Source: Mesorhizobium sp. M1D.F.Ca.ET.043.01.1.1
GTDB taxonomy: Bacteria; Pseudomonadota; Alphaproteobacteria; Rhizobiales; Rhizobiaceae
Direction: 5' to 3'
Length of the DNA: 64,000 nucleotides
Assembly: GCF_003952385.1 (NCBI RefSeq)
Contig: NZ_CP034444.1
Location: forward strand, 5,779,001-5,843,000
Within the stretch, counting starts at the first letter, position 1, and every line of letters begins with the position of its first letter. The notes below the pieces were generated by a model. That model saw only the letters and a list, made by a program, of their open reading frames with translations. It did not search any database and was not told the origin of the DNA. Shown here one piece after another: positions 46,525-55,851 of this stretch. A program made the translations under genes and the position numbers.

Positions 46525-47007
46525 TCAGGCGGCGCTCTGCGAATTGGCGCGCGCGGCGGTCAGCACCGCCTGGATGATCGGCTCGTAGCCGGTGCAGCGG
46601 CAGATGTTGCCGGACAGCGCCTCGACCACATCCTCGCGGCTCGGATTCGGCGTGCGGTCGAGCAGCACCTTGGCGGCCATGATCATGCCCGGCGTGCAGA
46701 AGCCGCATTGGGTGGCGAAGGCATCGAGGAAGGCGCGCTGCAGCGGATGCAGCACGCCGCCTTCGGCGAGGCCGGCAGTGGTCGTGATGTCGGCGCCGTT
46801 GCAGGTCTCGGCCAATGTCAGGCAGGACAGCCTCAACTCGCCGTCGATGATGACCGAGCAAGCGCCGCAGGTGCCCTGGTGGCAACCGCCTTTCGGCGAT
46901 GTGTCGCCGATCTTGTCGCGCAGCGCGTGGAGCAGCGTCGTGCCGCTCTCGATGAATTCGGCCTTCTCGGAGCCGTTGAGCGTGAATTGGACAGGTACCT
47001 TTGCCAT
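46525..47007 (-). CDS. Molybdenum hydroxylase [2Fe-2S] subunit
   Basis: A 160-residue electron-transfer subunit with the plant-type cluster CHQGTCGACSVII...LSC (about residues 42-62) and the second cluster CGFCTPGM...CRCTGY in the C-terminal helical domain. It links the molybdenum site to the FAD subunit. GGGAGAAAAA precedes ATG 47007. It lies between the FAD and catalytic-subunit genes in the operon. Confidence 0.95.
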   Translation of the reverse strand: MAKVPVQFTLNGSEKAEFIESGTTLLHALRDKIGDTSPKGGCHQGTCGACSVIIDGELRLSCLTLAETCNGADITTTAGLAEGGVLHPLQRAFLDAFATQCGFCTPGMIMAAKVLLDRTPNPSREDVVEALSGNICRCTGYEPIIQAVLTAARANSQSAA

Positions 47008-47067
47008 TTTTTCTCCCTGCGCGCCTGCCCGGATGAACCGGACAGACGCGCGTCCCCCCACGGTTGG

Positions 47068-47862
47068 TCAGCTCAGCAGCAATCGCCCGAGATGGACCGG
47101 CAGCACCTCAGCGCGATACCAGGCGCTGGCGATCGGGTCGGTGATCGGCGAGATGCCTTCGCCAGCCGCGGCCAGCGCCGGCGCGATTTCCTGCGGCATC
47201 AGCTTGCAGCCGAGCAGCGCCTTCTCCGCCGCCTTGGCCCGTATCGGCCGATCGGCCATGCAGCCAAGCGCGATGCGTGCGGAGGTCATCGTGCCGTCTG
47301 CCGTGCGCTGCAAAAGCGCCGCGATGCTCAGCACCGAGACCCCTTTCGGCTTGACTCGCGACACTTTGAGGAAGCGGAAGCTTTCCGCCTCGGGCAGCGA
47401 AAAGCCGACAGCGGTGACGACGGCGCGGCTGGTGTCGCGACTCGCCAGGAAAGTCTCGACCGGCATTTCGCCGGCCTCGGCGGCGACGGTGGCGTCCAGC
47501 GCCAGCAGCGCCACGGCGAAATCGCCGTAAGGAGCGGAGGCGAACAGATTGCCGCCGACGGTCGCCATGTTGCGGATCGCCGGCCCGCCGACGGCGCGCG
47601 CGGCCGGCGCGAGCGCGGCAAGCTCGGCATGGCGGGCGATCGCCGCCATGGTGACGGAAGCGCCGAGCCGGACCTTGCCGTCGGAAACGGCGATCTGCGA
47701 AAGCCCGGGGTCGGTGACGCGTACGAGGCTGGAGACGGAACCGTCGCCCTCATTGGCGGCGCGAACGACCAGCGTGCCGCCGCCGAGATAGCGGGTGCCC
47801 GCCGCCTGCAGGGCCGCATTGGCGTCTTTCACGGATGAGAAGGTCTGCAGCGCAAGCGGCAT
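47068..47862 (-). CDS. Molybdenum hydroxylase FAD-binding subunit
   Basis: A 264-residue subunit of the CoxM/NdhF type. FAD motifs are YLGGGTLVVR (about residues 25-34) and IRNMATVGGNLFASAPYGD (about 97-115). The C-terminal domain (LPEAESFRFLKVSRV onwards) is the CO-dehydrogenase flavoprotein C-terminal fold. It passes electrons out to an acceptor. It follows the CoxG-like gene by 15 bases in the same operon. Confidence 0.92.
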   Translation of the reverse strand: MPLALQTFSSVKDANAALQAAGTRYLGGGTLVVRAANEGDGSVSSLVRVTDPGLSQIAVSDGKVRLGASVTMAAIARHAELAALAPAARAVGGPAIRNMATVGGNLFASAPYGDFAVALLALDATVAAEAGEMPVETFLASRDTSRAVVTAVGFSLPEAESFRFLKVSRVKPKGVSVLSIAALLQRTADGTMTSARIALGCMADRPIRAKAAEKALLGCKLMPQEIAPALAAAGEGISPITDPIASAWYRAEVLPVHLGRLLLS

Positions 47863-47877
47863 GGCGCGCTCCCTGAT

Positions 47878-48321
47878 TTAGCCGTTGCCGGCGAAATGGC
47901 TCTTCAGGGCATTGAAGCCGCCCTGGAAGACGTTGGCGCCCATGCCTTCGGCCAGCTTGTCGGCTTCTTCGGGCGCGGCGTCGAAGCTCGCGGTCCATTC
48001 GGCATAGGTGCGGTTGCCGTCGGTGACGCGTCGCAGCTGCAGCGTCGCCTTGTGGTTGGTAATCGGCTGCGGGGTCTCGAGGATCGCGTAGCTGACCAGG
48101 AAATTCTCGTCGGAGAAGTCGAGCAGCTTCTCGCGCAGGCGGGCGCCGCTGATGAGCTGGAAGTTGCGCACGCAGCCGATCATGGCGGCGTCCTTGCCGT
48201 CCTCGATGTGGCTTTCGACCATGCGCGGATGCCAGCCCGGCAGGCCGTTGAAGTCGCGGATGCGCGCCCACACCTGTTCGACCGGCGCGTCGATGACGCT
48301 GGAGATGGTGACTTTCGCCAT
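47878..48321 (-). CDS. SRPBCC (CoxG/polyketide-cyclase-like) protein
   Basis: A 147-residue START-like protein: AKVTISSVIDAPVEQVWARIRDF at the N-terminus and the long C-terminal helix ending FNALKSHFAGNG. CoxG-type members accompany molybdenum hydroxylases and are thought to tether or help mature them. Other members bind hydrophobic ligands. It is the first gene of the hydroxylase operon; GGGGAACG precedes ATG 48321. A direct-repeat operator candidate is 53-84 bases upstream. Confidence 0.83.
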   Translation of the reverse strand: MAKVTISSVIDAPVEQVWARIRDFNGLPGWHPRMVESHIEDGKDAAMIGCVRNFQLISGARLREKLLDFSDENFLVSYAILETPQPITNHKATLQLRRVTDGNRTYAEWTASFDAAPEEADKLAEGMGANVFQGGFNALKSHFAGNG

Positions 48322-48373
48322 GAACTCGTTCCCCTGCAACGATGGCAAGGAGGCTAGGGCGGAGGCCCGGGTT

Positions 48374-48405
48374 GCGCTTATCAACGCGTCTTGCGCGCCT
48401 ATCAA
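48374..48405 (-). promoter_or_regulatory. Candidate AraC operator: direct repeats with 21-bp period
   Basis: GCGCTTATCAA (48374-48384) and GCGCCTATCAA (48395-48405) are in the same orientation, exactly 21 bases apart (two helical turns) and match at 10 of 11 positions. This is the usual geometry for AraC-family activators, one of which is encoded immediately upstream. The site is well placed ahead of the CoxG-like first gene of the hydroxylase operon. Confidence 0.55.
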
Positions 48406-48435
48406 TCAGTCTGAAAAACAGCGACTTCTGGCTGT

Positions 48436-49263
48436 TTAAGACATCGCCCGCGCCGCTTCGCGGTAGAGCGTCGGCGGCACGCCGACATGGTCGCGGAAGA
48501 AGCGCGAGAAATTGCCCTGGGTGGTGAAGCCGAGATTGGAGGCGACCGAGATCAGCGGCTCCTGCGACCACTGCAGCTGGCGCACGGCTTCCTCCATGCG
48601 CAGCGTGTTCCAGTAGACGTTCGGCGTCAGGTTGGTCTGTTCCTTGAACAAAGCGAAGAAATGCGGCCTCGACAGGCCGACCGAACGCGCCACGTCGTCG
48701 AAGGAGATGCGCTCGCAGACATTGGCCTTCATCAGCTGGATCGCCTTGCGGACGCGGAAATCCAGCATCGTGTTGATGCGCGCGCGTACCACCTGCGGTG
48801 CCGAAGCGTCCGCGGCGTCGAGCACGCTGTCGATGAAGCGCTCGATCTCGTAGTTGGCAACGTCGTCGATGCTTTCATTGTCGGCAAGGTGATCGAGCAG
48901 GTTCGCCGCCGCCTGATGCAGCCACGGCTCCAGCGTGATTGCGGCTTGCGCAAACAGCGGCGCCGAAGCTGGCAGGTCGCGGCGTCGGCGCGCCCAGTCG
49001 GGATCGATGTAGAAAGCGAGGAACAGGCCGGGCCTGCCGTCGCGGGAAAGCGCGTGGCTGTGCGGCTGGAAGGAATTGATGCCGGCGGCGGTCTCAGGTC
49101 CCAGCCCCACCGTCTCGCGGCCGATGGTCATTTCGCCAGCCGTGCCTTCCAGCCAGATGATGAGATGCGCCTCGCCATGGGCATGAGTGACGAAGTCGTT
49201 GGCGACATTCAGGACAGAGACATGTCCGAACCGGCCCCAATAGAGCCTGATCGCGTCCGTCAT
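48436..49263 (-). CDS. AraC-family transcriptional regulator
   Basis: A 275-residue regulator: an N-terminal cupin-like sensor (FVTHAHGEAHLIIWLEG, with ligand-facing histidines) and a C-terminal pair of helix-turn-helix motifs (about residues 170-270; ISFDDVARSVGLSRPHFFALFK and LISVASNLGFTTQGNFSRFF). It is on the same strand as, and just upstream of, the molybdenum hydroxylase operon, which it most likely activates through the 21-bp-period repeats at 48374-48405. Confidence 0.92.
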   Translation of the reverse strand: MTDAIRLYWGRFGHVSVLNVANDFVTHAHGEAHLIIWLEGTAGEMTIGRETVGLGPETAAGINSFQPHSHALSRDGRPGLFLAFYIDPDWARRRRDLPASAPLFAQAAITLEPWLHQAAANLLDHLADNESIDDVANYEIERFIDSVLDAADASAPQVVRARINTMLDFRVRKAIQLMKANVCERISFDDVARSVGLSRPHFFALFKEQTNLTPNVYWNTLRMEEAVRQLQWSQEPLISVASNLGFTTQGNFSRFFRDHVGVPPTLYREAARAMS

Positions 49264-49573
49264 GGGTATAGTTCCTCCCGCAGGCGACTGGCCTCCCTTC
49301 GCCTGCCCGGGGATTGTGCGACCGGCGTCCGCCCTGCGTCAAGGCACAGAGGGACGACGGCCGCTTCGCATTGGCTGCCCGGGCAGATTTTCAGACTGAG
49401 CGATAGGGGGCGTCCCCCTTCTCCCCTTGTGGGAGAAGGTGTCGCCGAAGGCGACGGATGAGGGGTGCTCCAGGGAACGCCAGCGTCTCACTCCGCTGGA
49501 ACACCCTTCATCCGTCTCGGCGCTATCGCGCCGATCCACCTTCTCCCACAAGGGGAGAAGGCAAGGCTGCGCT
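49264..49573. other. 310-base spacer, mostly repeat
   Basis: The right part of the spacer before the AraC start (49264-49416) shows no open frame or RNA that I recognise; it should hold the araC promoter on the minus strand. The rest is the 145-base palindromic repeat, which probably ends the permease transcript. Confidence 0.5.
49417..49561. repeat. 145-bp intergenic palindromic repeat, copy 2
   Basis: The outer arms and inner GACGGATGAGGGGTG-type blocks match copy 1 at 40866-41010 in the same orientation. The central segment (AGGGAACGCCAGCG...CACTCCGC) is the reverse complement of the copy 1 centre. It directly follows the stop of the minus-strand permease gene. Confidence 0.9.
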
Positions 49574-50572
49574 TCAATCGCTGCGCCGGAAGTTGCGGAT
49601 GCGGTCGAACAGCACGGCCAGAAGAATGGCGCCGCCGATGAACGTGCCTTGCCAGAAGGCGTTGATGCCGAGCAGGCCGAGGCTGTTGCGGATCACCTCG
49701 ATCAGTGCGGCGCCGACGATGGCGCCGAATGCGGTGCCGACGCCGCCGGCGAGATTGGCGCCGCCGATGACGGTGGCGGCGATCACCTGCAGCTCCATGC
49801 CGGTGCCGATATTGGTGGTGACGGCGCCCAGCCATCCGGTCTGGATGATGCCCGCCAGACCCGCCGAGAGCGCCGAGGTCATATAGACCGCGACCTTGAT
49901 CTGGCGCACCGGAACACCGGTCAGCGTCGCCGCGTGCTCATTGCCGCCGATGGCGAAGATGTGCCGGCCGAACTTGGTCCAGCGCAGGATGAAACCGGTG
50001 ATCAGCGCCAGGATGATCATGTAGAGCACCGGGTTGGCGATGCCGAACAACCAGGCGCCGCCACCCAGAGCCAGAAGCTTTTCGTGGTCCGGCCCGAACT
50101 GGAAGACGACGGTGTTGTTGGAGGCCACCATGGCGAGGCTGCGGGCGACCGAGAGCATGCCGAGCGTCACCACGAAGGGCGGGAAGCCCAGATAGGCGAT
50201 GAGCACGCCGTTGAAGGCGCCGATGGCGAGCGCGGTGACGATTGTGGCCAGGATGCCGACCTCGATCGAATAGCCGGCATGCATGGTGACGGCCAGCACC
50301 ATCGAGCACAGGCACAGCACAGAGCCGACCGACAGGTCGATGCCGCCGGTGATGATGACGAAGGTCATGCCGAGCGCGACGATGGCGACGAAGGTGATGT
50401 TGCGGGTGATGTTGTAGAGGTTCTTCTGCGTGGCGAAGGCGTCGGTGGCGAAGGAGAGGAACAGACAGGCGAGGATGACCGCGATCACCACCCAAAAAGT
50501 CTGGCTGGACATCACGCGCGACAGGAAAGTGTGCTGCTTCTGCGCGATCGTCTGGTCAAGGGTGACTGCCAT
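49574..50572 (-). CDS. Sugar ABC importer permease (RbsC-like)
   Basis: A 332-residue membrane protein with ITGGIDLSVGSVLCLCS, FVVTLGMLSVARSLAM, AIGGNEHAATLTGVPV and ATVIGGANLAGGVGT, all landmarks of ribose-type permeases. It is expressed after the ATPase gene on the minus strand. The matching binding protein is encoded divergently at 51817, so the importer is split over two transcription units sharing one control region. Confidence 0.92.
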   Translation of the reverse strand: MAVTLDQTIAQKQHTFLSRVMSSQTFWVVIAVILACLFLSFATDAFATQKNLYNITRNITFVAIVALGMTFVIITGGIDLSVGSVLCLCSMVLAVTMHAGYSIEVGILATIVTALAIGAFNGVLIAYLGFPPFVVTLGMLSVARSLAMVASNNTVVFQFGPDHEKLLALGGGAWLFGIANPVLYMIILALITGFILRWTKFGRHIFAIGGNEHAATLTGVPVRQIKVAVYMTSALSAGLAGIIQTGWLGAVTTNIGTGMELQVIAATVIGGANLAGGVGTAFGAIVGAALIEVIRNSLGLLGINAFWQGTFIGGAILLAVLFDRIRNFRRSD

Positions 50573-50620
50573 TATCGACCTTTCCTGCCGGCGCCGAAGA
50601 CGCCAAGAATTCCAGTGCTT

Positions 50621-51364
<744 letters not shown>

Positions 51365-51816
51365 CAGCCTTAAGCCTCCCCATTTTCGCCCTGCGACTGC
51401 TTCGCCATCGACGCCGGCGCTCGCATTGGCCTCGCACCTCCAGCTCCTCCCGAGCCGGTGCGACAGACCCATTTAGGCAAATGCGGACATGGGCGTCAAT
51501 CAATTGTCGGACGATTAATTTCGAAACTCGTAAAAAAATCCGTTTTGTAGGACAAATAGGAATTGACGGCAGCGGCGAGCCGATATTAGCTAGCGTCGGA
51601 GGAACAACCTGCCCGCGCAAATAGCCCGTTCGGCGGAAGCGAGGGGCAGGGGATTTGATCCGGCAACCCCAGCGTTCATTCGACCTGGAACGGATCGGCA
51701 AATGCTTATCGGCCCGGCCAGGACACGGACGTTGGAGGCAATCCCCGTGTCCCTTGCATCCGGACCGATCGGTGTGGCGGGCACGCCGTGTCCGTCTTTT
51801 TCAAGGGAGGAACGTT
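51365..51816. other. 452-base divergent control region of the sugar importer
   Basis: It has no convincing gene. It should hold the promoters for the ATPase-permease unit (minus) and the binding-protein gene (plus). It contains two GntR-type palindromes (51504-51514 and 51545-51555) in an AT-richer patch (51500-51560), the most likely promoter zone. The stretch from about 51560 to 51800 would be a long leader of the binding-protein message; I see no riboswitch that I can name. Confidence 0.55.
51504..51555. promoter_or_regulatory. Two GntR-type operator candidates
   Basis: TTGTCGGACGA (51504-51514) and TTGTAGGACAA (51545-51555) both fit the palindrome TTGTnnGACAA with at most one mismatch per arm. 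A perfect form, ATTGTCTGACAAT, is at 54809-54821. Together they suggest control by the FadR-like regulators encoded at 52969 and 55852. Confidence 0.5.
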
Positions 51817-52806
51817 ATGAGGAAATCACTTTTGCTCGCCGCCGTCGCCGCCATGGCGCTGGGCGCCGGGCCGGCTTTGGCCAAGAAGCAGCTCGTCATT
51901 GTCGTGAAGGGTCTCGACAACCCGTTCTTCGAAGCCATCCACCAGGGCTGCGAGAAGTGGAACAAGGAGAACGCCAGCTCCGAATATGAATGCTTCTACA
52001 CCGGTCCGGCATCGACCTCGGACGAGGCCGGCGAAGCCCAGATCGTGCAGGACATGCTGAGCAAGCCGGACACGGTGGCGATGGCGATCTCGCCGTCCAA
52101 CGCGCCGCTGATTGCGCAGACGATCAAGAGCGCCAATCCGTCGATCCCGATCATGACCGTCGACGCCGACCTTGCCAAGGAAGACGCAGCCCTTCGCAAG
52201 ACCTATCTCGGCACCGACAACTATCTGATGGGCAAGCGCATCGGCGAATACATCAAGAAGGCCAAGCCGAATGGCGGCACGGTCTGCACCATCGAAGGCA
52301 ATCCGGCCGCCGACAACATCCTGCGCCGCGCGCAGGGCATGCGCGATGCGCTGTCGGGCAAGGATGGCCTGTCGGCGCTCGCCGGCGAAGGCGGCTGGAC
52401 CGAGGTGGCCGGCTGCCCGGTGTTCACCAATGACGACGGCGCCAAGGGTGTGCAGGCGATGACGGACATCCTCGCCGCCAATCCGAAGCTCGACGCGTTC
52501 GGCATCATGGGCGGCTGGCCGCTGTTCGGCGCTCCGCAGCCCTATCGCGACCTGTTCAAGCCGATGGCCGACAAGATCGCCAAGAACGAGTTCGTCATCG
52601 GCGCCGCCGACACCATCGGCGACGAGGTGGCGATCGCCAGGGACGGCCTGGTGACCGCGCTGGTCGGCCAGCGGCCGTTCGAAATGGGCTACAAGGCGCC
52701 TTCGGTGATGATCGACCTGATCGAAGGCAAGAAGGTCGACGATCCGGTCTTCACCGGCCTCGATGAATGCACCAAGGACACGGTCGATACCTGCATCCAG
52801 AAGTAG
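51817..52806 (+). CDS. Sugar ABC importer, periplasmic binding protein
   Basis: A 329-residue exported protein with a signal peptide (residues 1-22, ending GPALAKK) and a type-1 periplasmic fold (VIVVKGLDNPFFEAIHQG, PIMTVDADL, GTDNYLMGKRIGEYI). The two cysteines near the C-terminus (DECTKDTVDTCIQK) could form a disulfide. GGGAGG precedes ATG 51817. Works with the divergent permease and ATPase. The ligand is a sugar or sugar acid, not further defined. Confidence 0.9.
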   Translation: MRKSLLLAAVAAMALGAGPALAKKQLVIVVKGLDNPFFEAIHQGCEKWNKENASSEYECFYTGPASTSDEAGEAQIVQDMLSKPDTVAMAISPSNAPLIAQTIKSANPSIPIMTVDADLAKEDAALRKTYLGTDNYLMGKRIGEYIKKAKPNGGTVCTIEGNPAADNILRRAQGMRDALSGKDGLSALAGEGGWTEVAGCPVFTNDDGAKGVQAMTDILAANPKLDAFGIMGGWPLFGAPQPYRDLFKPMADKIAKNEFVIGAADTIGDEVAIARDGLVTALVGQRPFEMGYKAPSVMIDLIEGKKVDDPVFTGLDECTKDTVDTCIQK

Positions 52807-52816
52807 GCTTCGATGC

Positions 52817-52845
52817 GGGGGCGCCTTTTACGGGCGCCCCTTCAC
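52817..52845 (+). terminator. Terminator-like hairpin after the binding-protein gene
   Basis: GGGGCGCC (52817-52824) pairs with GGCGCCCC (52833-52840) across an 8-base loop, followed by TTCACCTTTCC. The strong 8-bp GC stem lies 11 bases after the stop. The T tract is broken, so it may also protect the 3' end of the mRNA. Confidence 0.6.
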
Positions 52846-52968
52846 CTTTCCCTCGGACGCTGAACGCGGCCTTTGCCCCGGCAAGAGGCGACAGGCTTCG
52901 CGCGCCCGAATTTCTGGCGGATGTTTCGCGGGCAACTTCCGCCCGCGACGGGAGGCACCGGAACGCGG

Positions 52969-53736
52969 ATGCCACGGGAAAAGTCAGGCAAGCGCCTAGC
53001 CGAGCCGGCGCAGCCGGCCACGATCCGCAGGTCCGAGGCGACGCGGATTGCCGGTCTCAGCGTGCATGCTTCGCTGGCCGGCGAGATCGGCCTCAGGATC
53101 GTGCGCGGCGACTATCCGCCAGGCGCCATCCTGCCCAACGAAGCCAAATGGTCGGAAACCTTCAATGTCAGCCGCTCGGCGGTGCGCGAGGCCATCAAGA
53201 TGCTGATGGCCAAGAGCCTGCTTGCGTCGCGCCCGAAGATCGGCAGCTGGGTCGAGCCGAGGGAACGCTGGAACCTGCTCGACCGCGACGTGCTCGCCTG
53301 GTACGCGACCTCGCCGGACCGCGAGGTGTTCCTGAGGACCGTGCAGGAGTTCCGCCACATCATCGAACCGGAAGCGGCCGCCTTCGCGGCGATGCGGCGC
53401 TCCGACGAGCAGATGGTCGAGATCAGCCAGGCCTGCCGCGAGATGGGAGAGGCGGCGCACATCCAGGAGCGCACGCGCGCCGATACGCGGTTCCATCTCG
53501 CCATCCTGCGCGCCTCCGGCAACGAGCTCCTGGTGCCGCTCGGCGTGCTGATCGAATCGGCGCTCGACCATCTCTTCGTCTTCGTCACGCGCGAGCACAG
53601 CGACCAGCGGCGGGCCCAGTCGCTGCACGAGGCGATCGAGCGGAACATCCGCCTGCAGCGTCCGGCCGCCGCCAGGACCGCGGTGCACAGGCTGCTCGCC
53701 AACACCGACGAGGTGATCGAGCGGTCGCGGCGCTGA
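52969..53736 (+). CDS. GntR-family regulator, FadR/FCD type (copy 1)
   Basis: A 255-residue regulator: winged helix (about residues 35-95; EIGLRIVRGDYPPGAILPNE, SRSAVREAIKMLMAKSLL) and a C-terminal all-helical FCD domain (EFRHIIEPEAAAFAA, DTRFHLAILRASGN, RNIRLQRPAAARTA). It is strongly similar to the regulator at 55852-56631; nearly every block matches. The ATG at 52969 is chosen by alignment with that copy; longer starts (TTG 52873, ATG 52918) exist. It lies among sugar-importer and dehydrogenase genes with TTGTCnGACAA sites. Confidence 0.9.
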   Translation: MPREKSGKRLAEPAQPATIRRSEATRIAGLSVHASLAGEIGLRIVRGDYPPGAILPNEAKWSETFNVSRSAVREAIKMLMAKSLLASRPKIGSWVEPRERWNLLDRDVLAWYATSPDREVFLRTVQEFRHIIEPEAAAFAAMRRSDEQMVEISQACREMGEAAHIQERTRADTRFHLAILRASGNELLVPLGVLIESALDHLFVFVTREHSDQRRAQSLHEAIERNIRLQRPAAARTAVHRLLANTDEVIERSRR

Positions 53737-53756
53737 GAAGCCTTGCGCCGGCGGCG

Positions 53757-54695
53757 TCAGATCTTCTGCTTCACGCCATCCTTCGACGGCATCAGGTCGA
53801 CGCCGTTGAGCTTGCCGATATGGGTGGCCAGCATCGGCACATACTGTTCGGCCGGCCCCGCGGCGAAGGCGGTCGCGAACGAGTTCTTGGTGGCGTTGCC
53901 GAGCGGGTTGGCAATGCCGGCCGCGCCCGCCATCGATTCCAGATAGGTAAGGTCCTTGAAGGCATTGGCGATGGAGAATTTGTGGGCGTCGCGGTCGCCG
54001 TCCAGCGTCCAGCGCATGAAGGTCTGGTAGAAGCCGCAATCCATGCGGCCGTTGCGGATCACGCTGTCGAAGCGCGGCGGCGAGATGCCGACCTTCTCGG
54101 CCAGCGCCAGCGCCTCCGAATAGATCGCCGCGTAGCCCAGCGAGATGAAATTGTTGAGCAGCTTCATGCGGTGGCCGTCGCCGGTGTCGCCGATATGGAC
54201 GATGCGGCCGGCCCAGGTTTCGATCACCGGCTTCAGCCGGGCGAACACCGCGTCGGGCGCGCCGACCATGGCGTCGAGCGTGCCTTCCCAGGCCTCCTTC
54301 GGCGTGCGGCTGAGCGGCGCGTCGACATAGTCGACGCCGAGCGCCTTGAGCTCGGCGGCCAAGGCAACGGTGGATGTCGGGTCGGCCGTCGAGCAATCGA
54401 CCACCACGGAGCCTTTCCGCAAGCCCTCCTTCAGCCCGCCAGGACCGCGGATGATCGCCTCCACCTCGCGCGAGCCGGTGACGCAGATGAAGACGATGTC
54501 GGAGGCGGCCGCCACCTCTTTGGACGTGGCCGCTTCCTTTGCGCCGCGACCGAGCAGGTCTTCCGCCGGCTTGCGGTTCTTGCGGCCGAGGAAGGTGAGC
54601 GGATAGCCCTTGTCGACGATGTTCTTGGCGATGCCGTGCCCCATCAGGCCGAGGCCGATGAAACCGATGTTTTCGCGGGCAGCGGTGGTGGTCAT
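53757..54695 (-). CDS. NAD-binding 3-hydroxyacid dehydrogenase (6PGDH/HIBADH family)
   Basis: A 312-residue beta-hydroxyacid dehydrogenase. The Rossmann motif is GFIGLGLMGHGIA (about residues 10-22), the substrate loop is DAPLSRTPKEA, and the catalytic lysine is in RMKLLNNFISLG. Relatives reduce tartronate semialdehyde or oxidise 3-hydroxyisobutyrate or glucuronate-type acids. It is divergent from the epimerase-type gene at 54854, with a perfect GntR-type palindrome in the 158-base spacer, so the two are probably co-regulated with the importer. Confidence 0.87.
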   Translation of the reverse strand: MTTTAARENIGFIGLGLMGHGIAKNIVDKGYPLTFLGRKNRKPAEDLLGRGAKEAATSKEVAAASDIVFICVTGSREVEAIIRGPGGLKEGLRKGSVVVDCSTADPTSTVALAAELKALGVDYVDAPLSRTPKEAWEGTLDAMVGAPDAVFARLKPVIETWAGRIVHIGDTGDGHRMKLLNNFISLGYAAIYSEALALAEKVGISPPRFDSVIRNGRMDCGFYQTFMRWTLDGDRDAHKFSIANAFKDLTYLESMAGAAGIANPLGNATKNSFATAFAAGPAEQYVPMLATHIGKLNGVDLMPSKDGVKQKI

Positions 54696-54808
54696 GTCGT
54701 TTCGTCCCTGTCTTTGTTGATGATCGGCGCCGGGCGCGACCGGCCGGCGGGCGATTGCTTGAGAAGGTTTTCGCCGATCGCGCTTGGCAGGCGATTGCGC
54801 AGCCCCAT

Positions 54809-54821
54809 ATTGTCTGACAAT
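54809..54821. promoter_or_regulatory. Perfect GntR-type palindrome
   Basis: ATTGTCTGACAAT is a perfect 13-base palindrome around one central base, in the spacer between two divergent oxidoreductase genes and 32 bases before ATG 54854. It is related to the sites at 51504 and 51545. Confidence 0.6.
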
Positions 54822-54853
54822 ACACATAATTCCCGAGCGATGTGGAGAGCAAA

Positions 54854-55750
54854 ATGACGAAGCGGATCATGTTTACCGGCGGCAGCGGCAAGGCCGGCCG
54901 TCACGTCGTGCAGTATCTGGTCGAGCATGGCTGCCAGGTGCTCAACATCGACACCAGGCCGCTCGACAACCCGAAGGTGCGCACTTTGATCACCGACATC
55001 ACCGACAGCGGCCAGGTTTTCAATGCGCTGTCGAGCTATGCGGGGCTGCATGAATTCGACCCGTCACTGCGGGCGCAGCCGGTCGACGCCGTGGTGCATT
55101 TCGCCGCCATCCCGCGCATCATGATCACGCCCGACAACGAGGTGTTCCGCATCAATGCGATGGGCACCTACAATGTGATCGAGGCGGCGGTGAAGCTCGG
55201 CATCCGCAAGGTGATCATCGCCTCCAGCGAGACGACCTACGGCCTGGTCTTCGCCAACGAACCGCGCAACCCGACACATTTTCCGCTGGATGAGGACTAT
55301 GATGTCGATCCGATGGACTCTTACGCGCTGTCGAAGATCGTCAACGAGAAGACCGCACGCGCCTTTGGGCTGCGCAGCGGCTTCGACATCTATGCGCTGC
55401 GCATCGGCAACGTCATCGAGCCGCATGAATATGCGCTGTTCCCAAAATGGTTCGCCGATCCAGGTTTTCGCAAGCGCATCGCCTGGAGCTATATCGATGC
55501 CCGCGATCTCGGCCAGATCACCTTGCGCGCCATCGAGAAGGACGGACTGGGCTATCAGGTGTTCAACGCCGCCAATGACGACACCTCGTCCGACCTGCCG
55601 ACGGCCGAACTCCTGAAGCGCTTTTATCCAGGCGTGCCGGTGAAGGCCGAGCTCGGTGAATTCGAGACGCTGCTGTCGAACCGCAAGGCGCGGGACGTGC
55701 TGGGCTTCCGGCCCGAACATAGCTGGCGCAAATACGTCAAAAACGCGTGA
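54854..55750 (+). CDS. NAD-dependent epimerase/dehydratase family protein (extended SDR)
   Basis: A 298-residue extended short-chain dehydrogenase: GGSGKAG (about residues 9-15) binds NAD, and YALSK carries the catalytic tyrosine and lysine, with SSETTYG upstream as the serine/threonine element. Relatives include UDP-sugar epimerases and uronate dehydrogenases. The lack of other nucleotide-sugar genes and the link to a sugar importer favour a catabolic sugar or uronate dehydrogenase. ATG 54854 has GGAGAGC just upstream. Confidence 0.85.
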   Translation: MTKRIMFTGGSGKAGRHVVQYLVEHGCQVLNIDTRPLDNPKVRTLITDITDSGQVFNALSSYAGLHEFDPSLRAQPVDAVVHFAAIPRIMITPDNEVFRINAMGTYNVIEAAVKLGIRKVIIASSETTYGLVFANEPRNPTHFPLDEDYDVDPMDSYALSKIVNEKTARAFGLRSGFDIYALRIGNVIEPHEYALFPKWFADPGFRKRIAWSYIDARDLGQITLRAIEKDGLGYQVFNAANDDTSSDLPTAELLKRFYPGVPVKAELGEFETLLSNRKARDVLGFRPEHSWRKYVKNA

Positions 55751-55851
55751 GCGGCGACAAACACAGGTTGAGCTGTGCACATCCTGGCACCTTGAGGCAA
55801 AGCGGGCTTTGCCGTGCTTGACAGCTTCTGAAAACCGGACTTTCTGGATAT

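Noticed and set aside
51658..51816. Riboswitch in the long leader of the binding-protein gene
   Set aside because: No conserved core of a known class could be recognised by eye.
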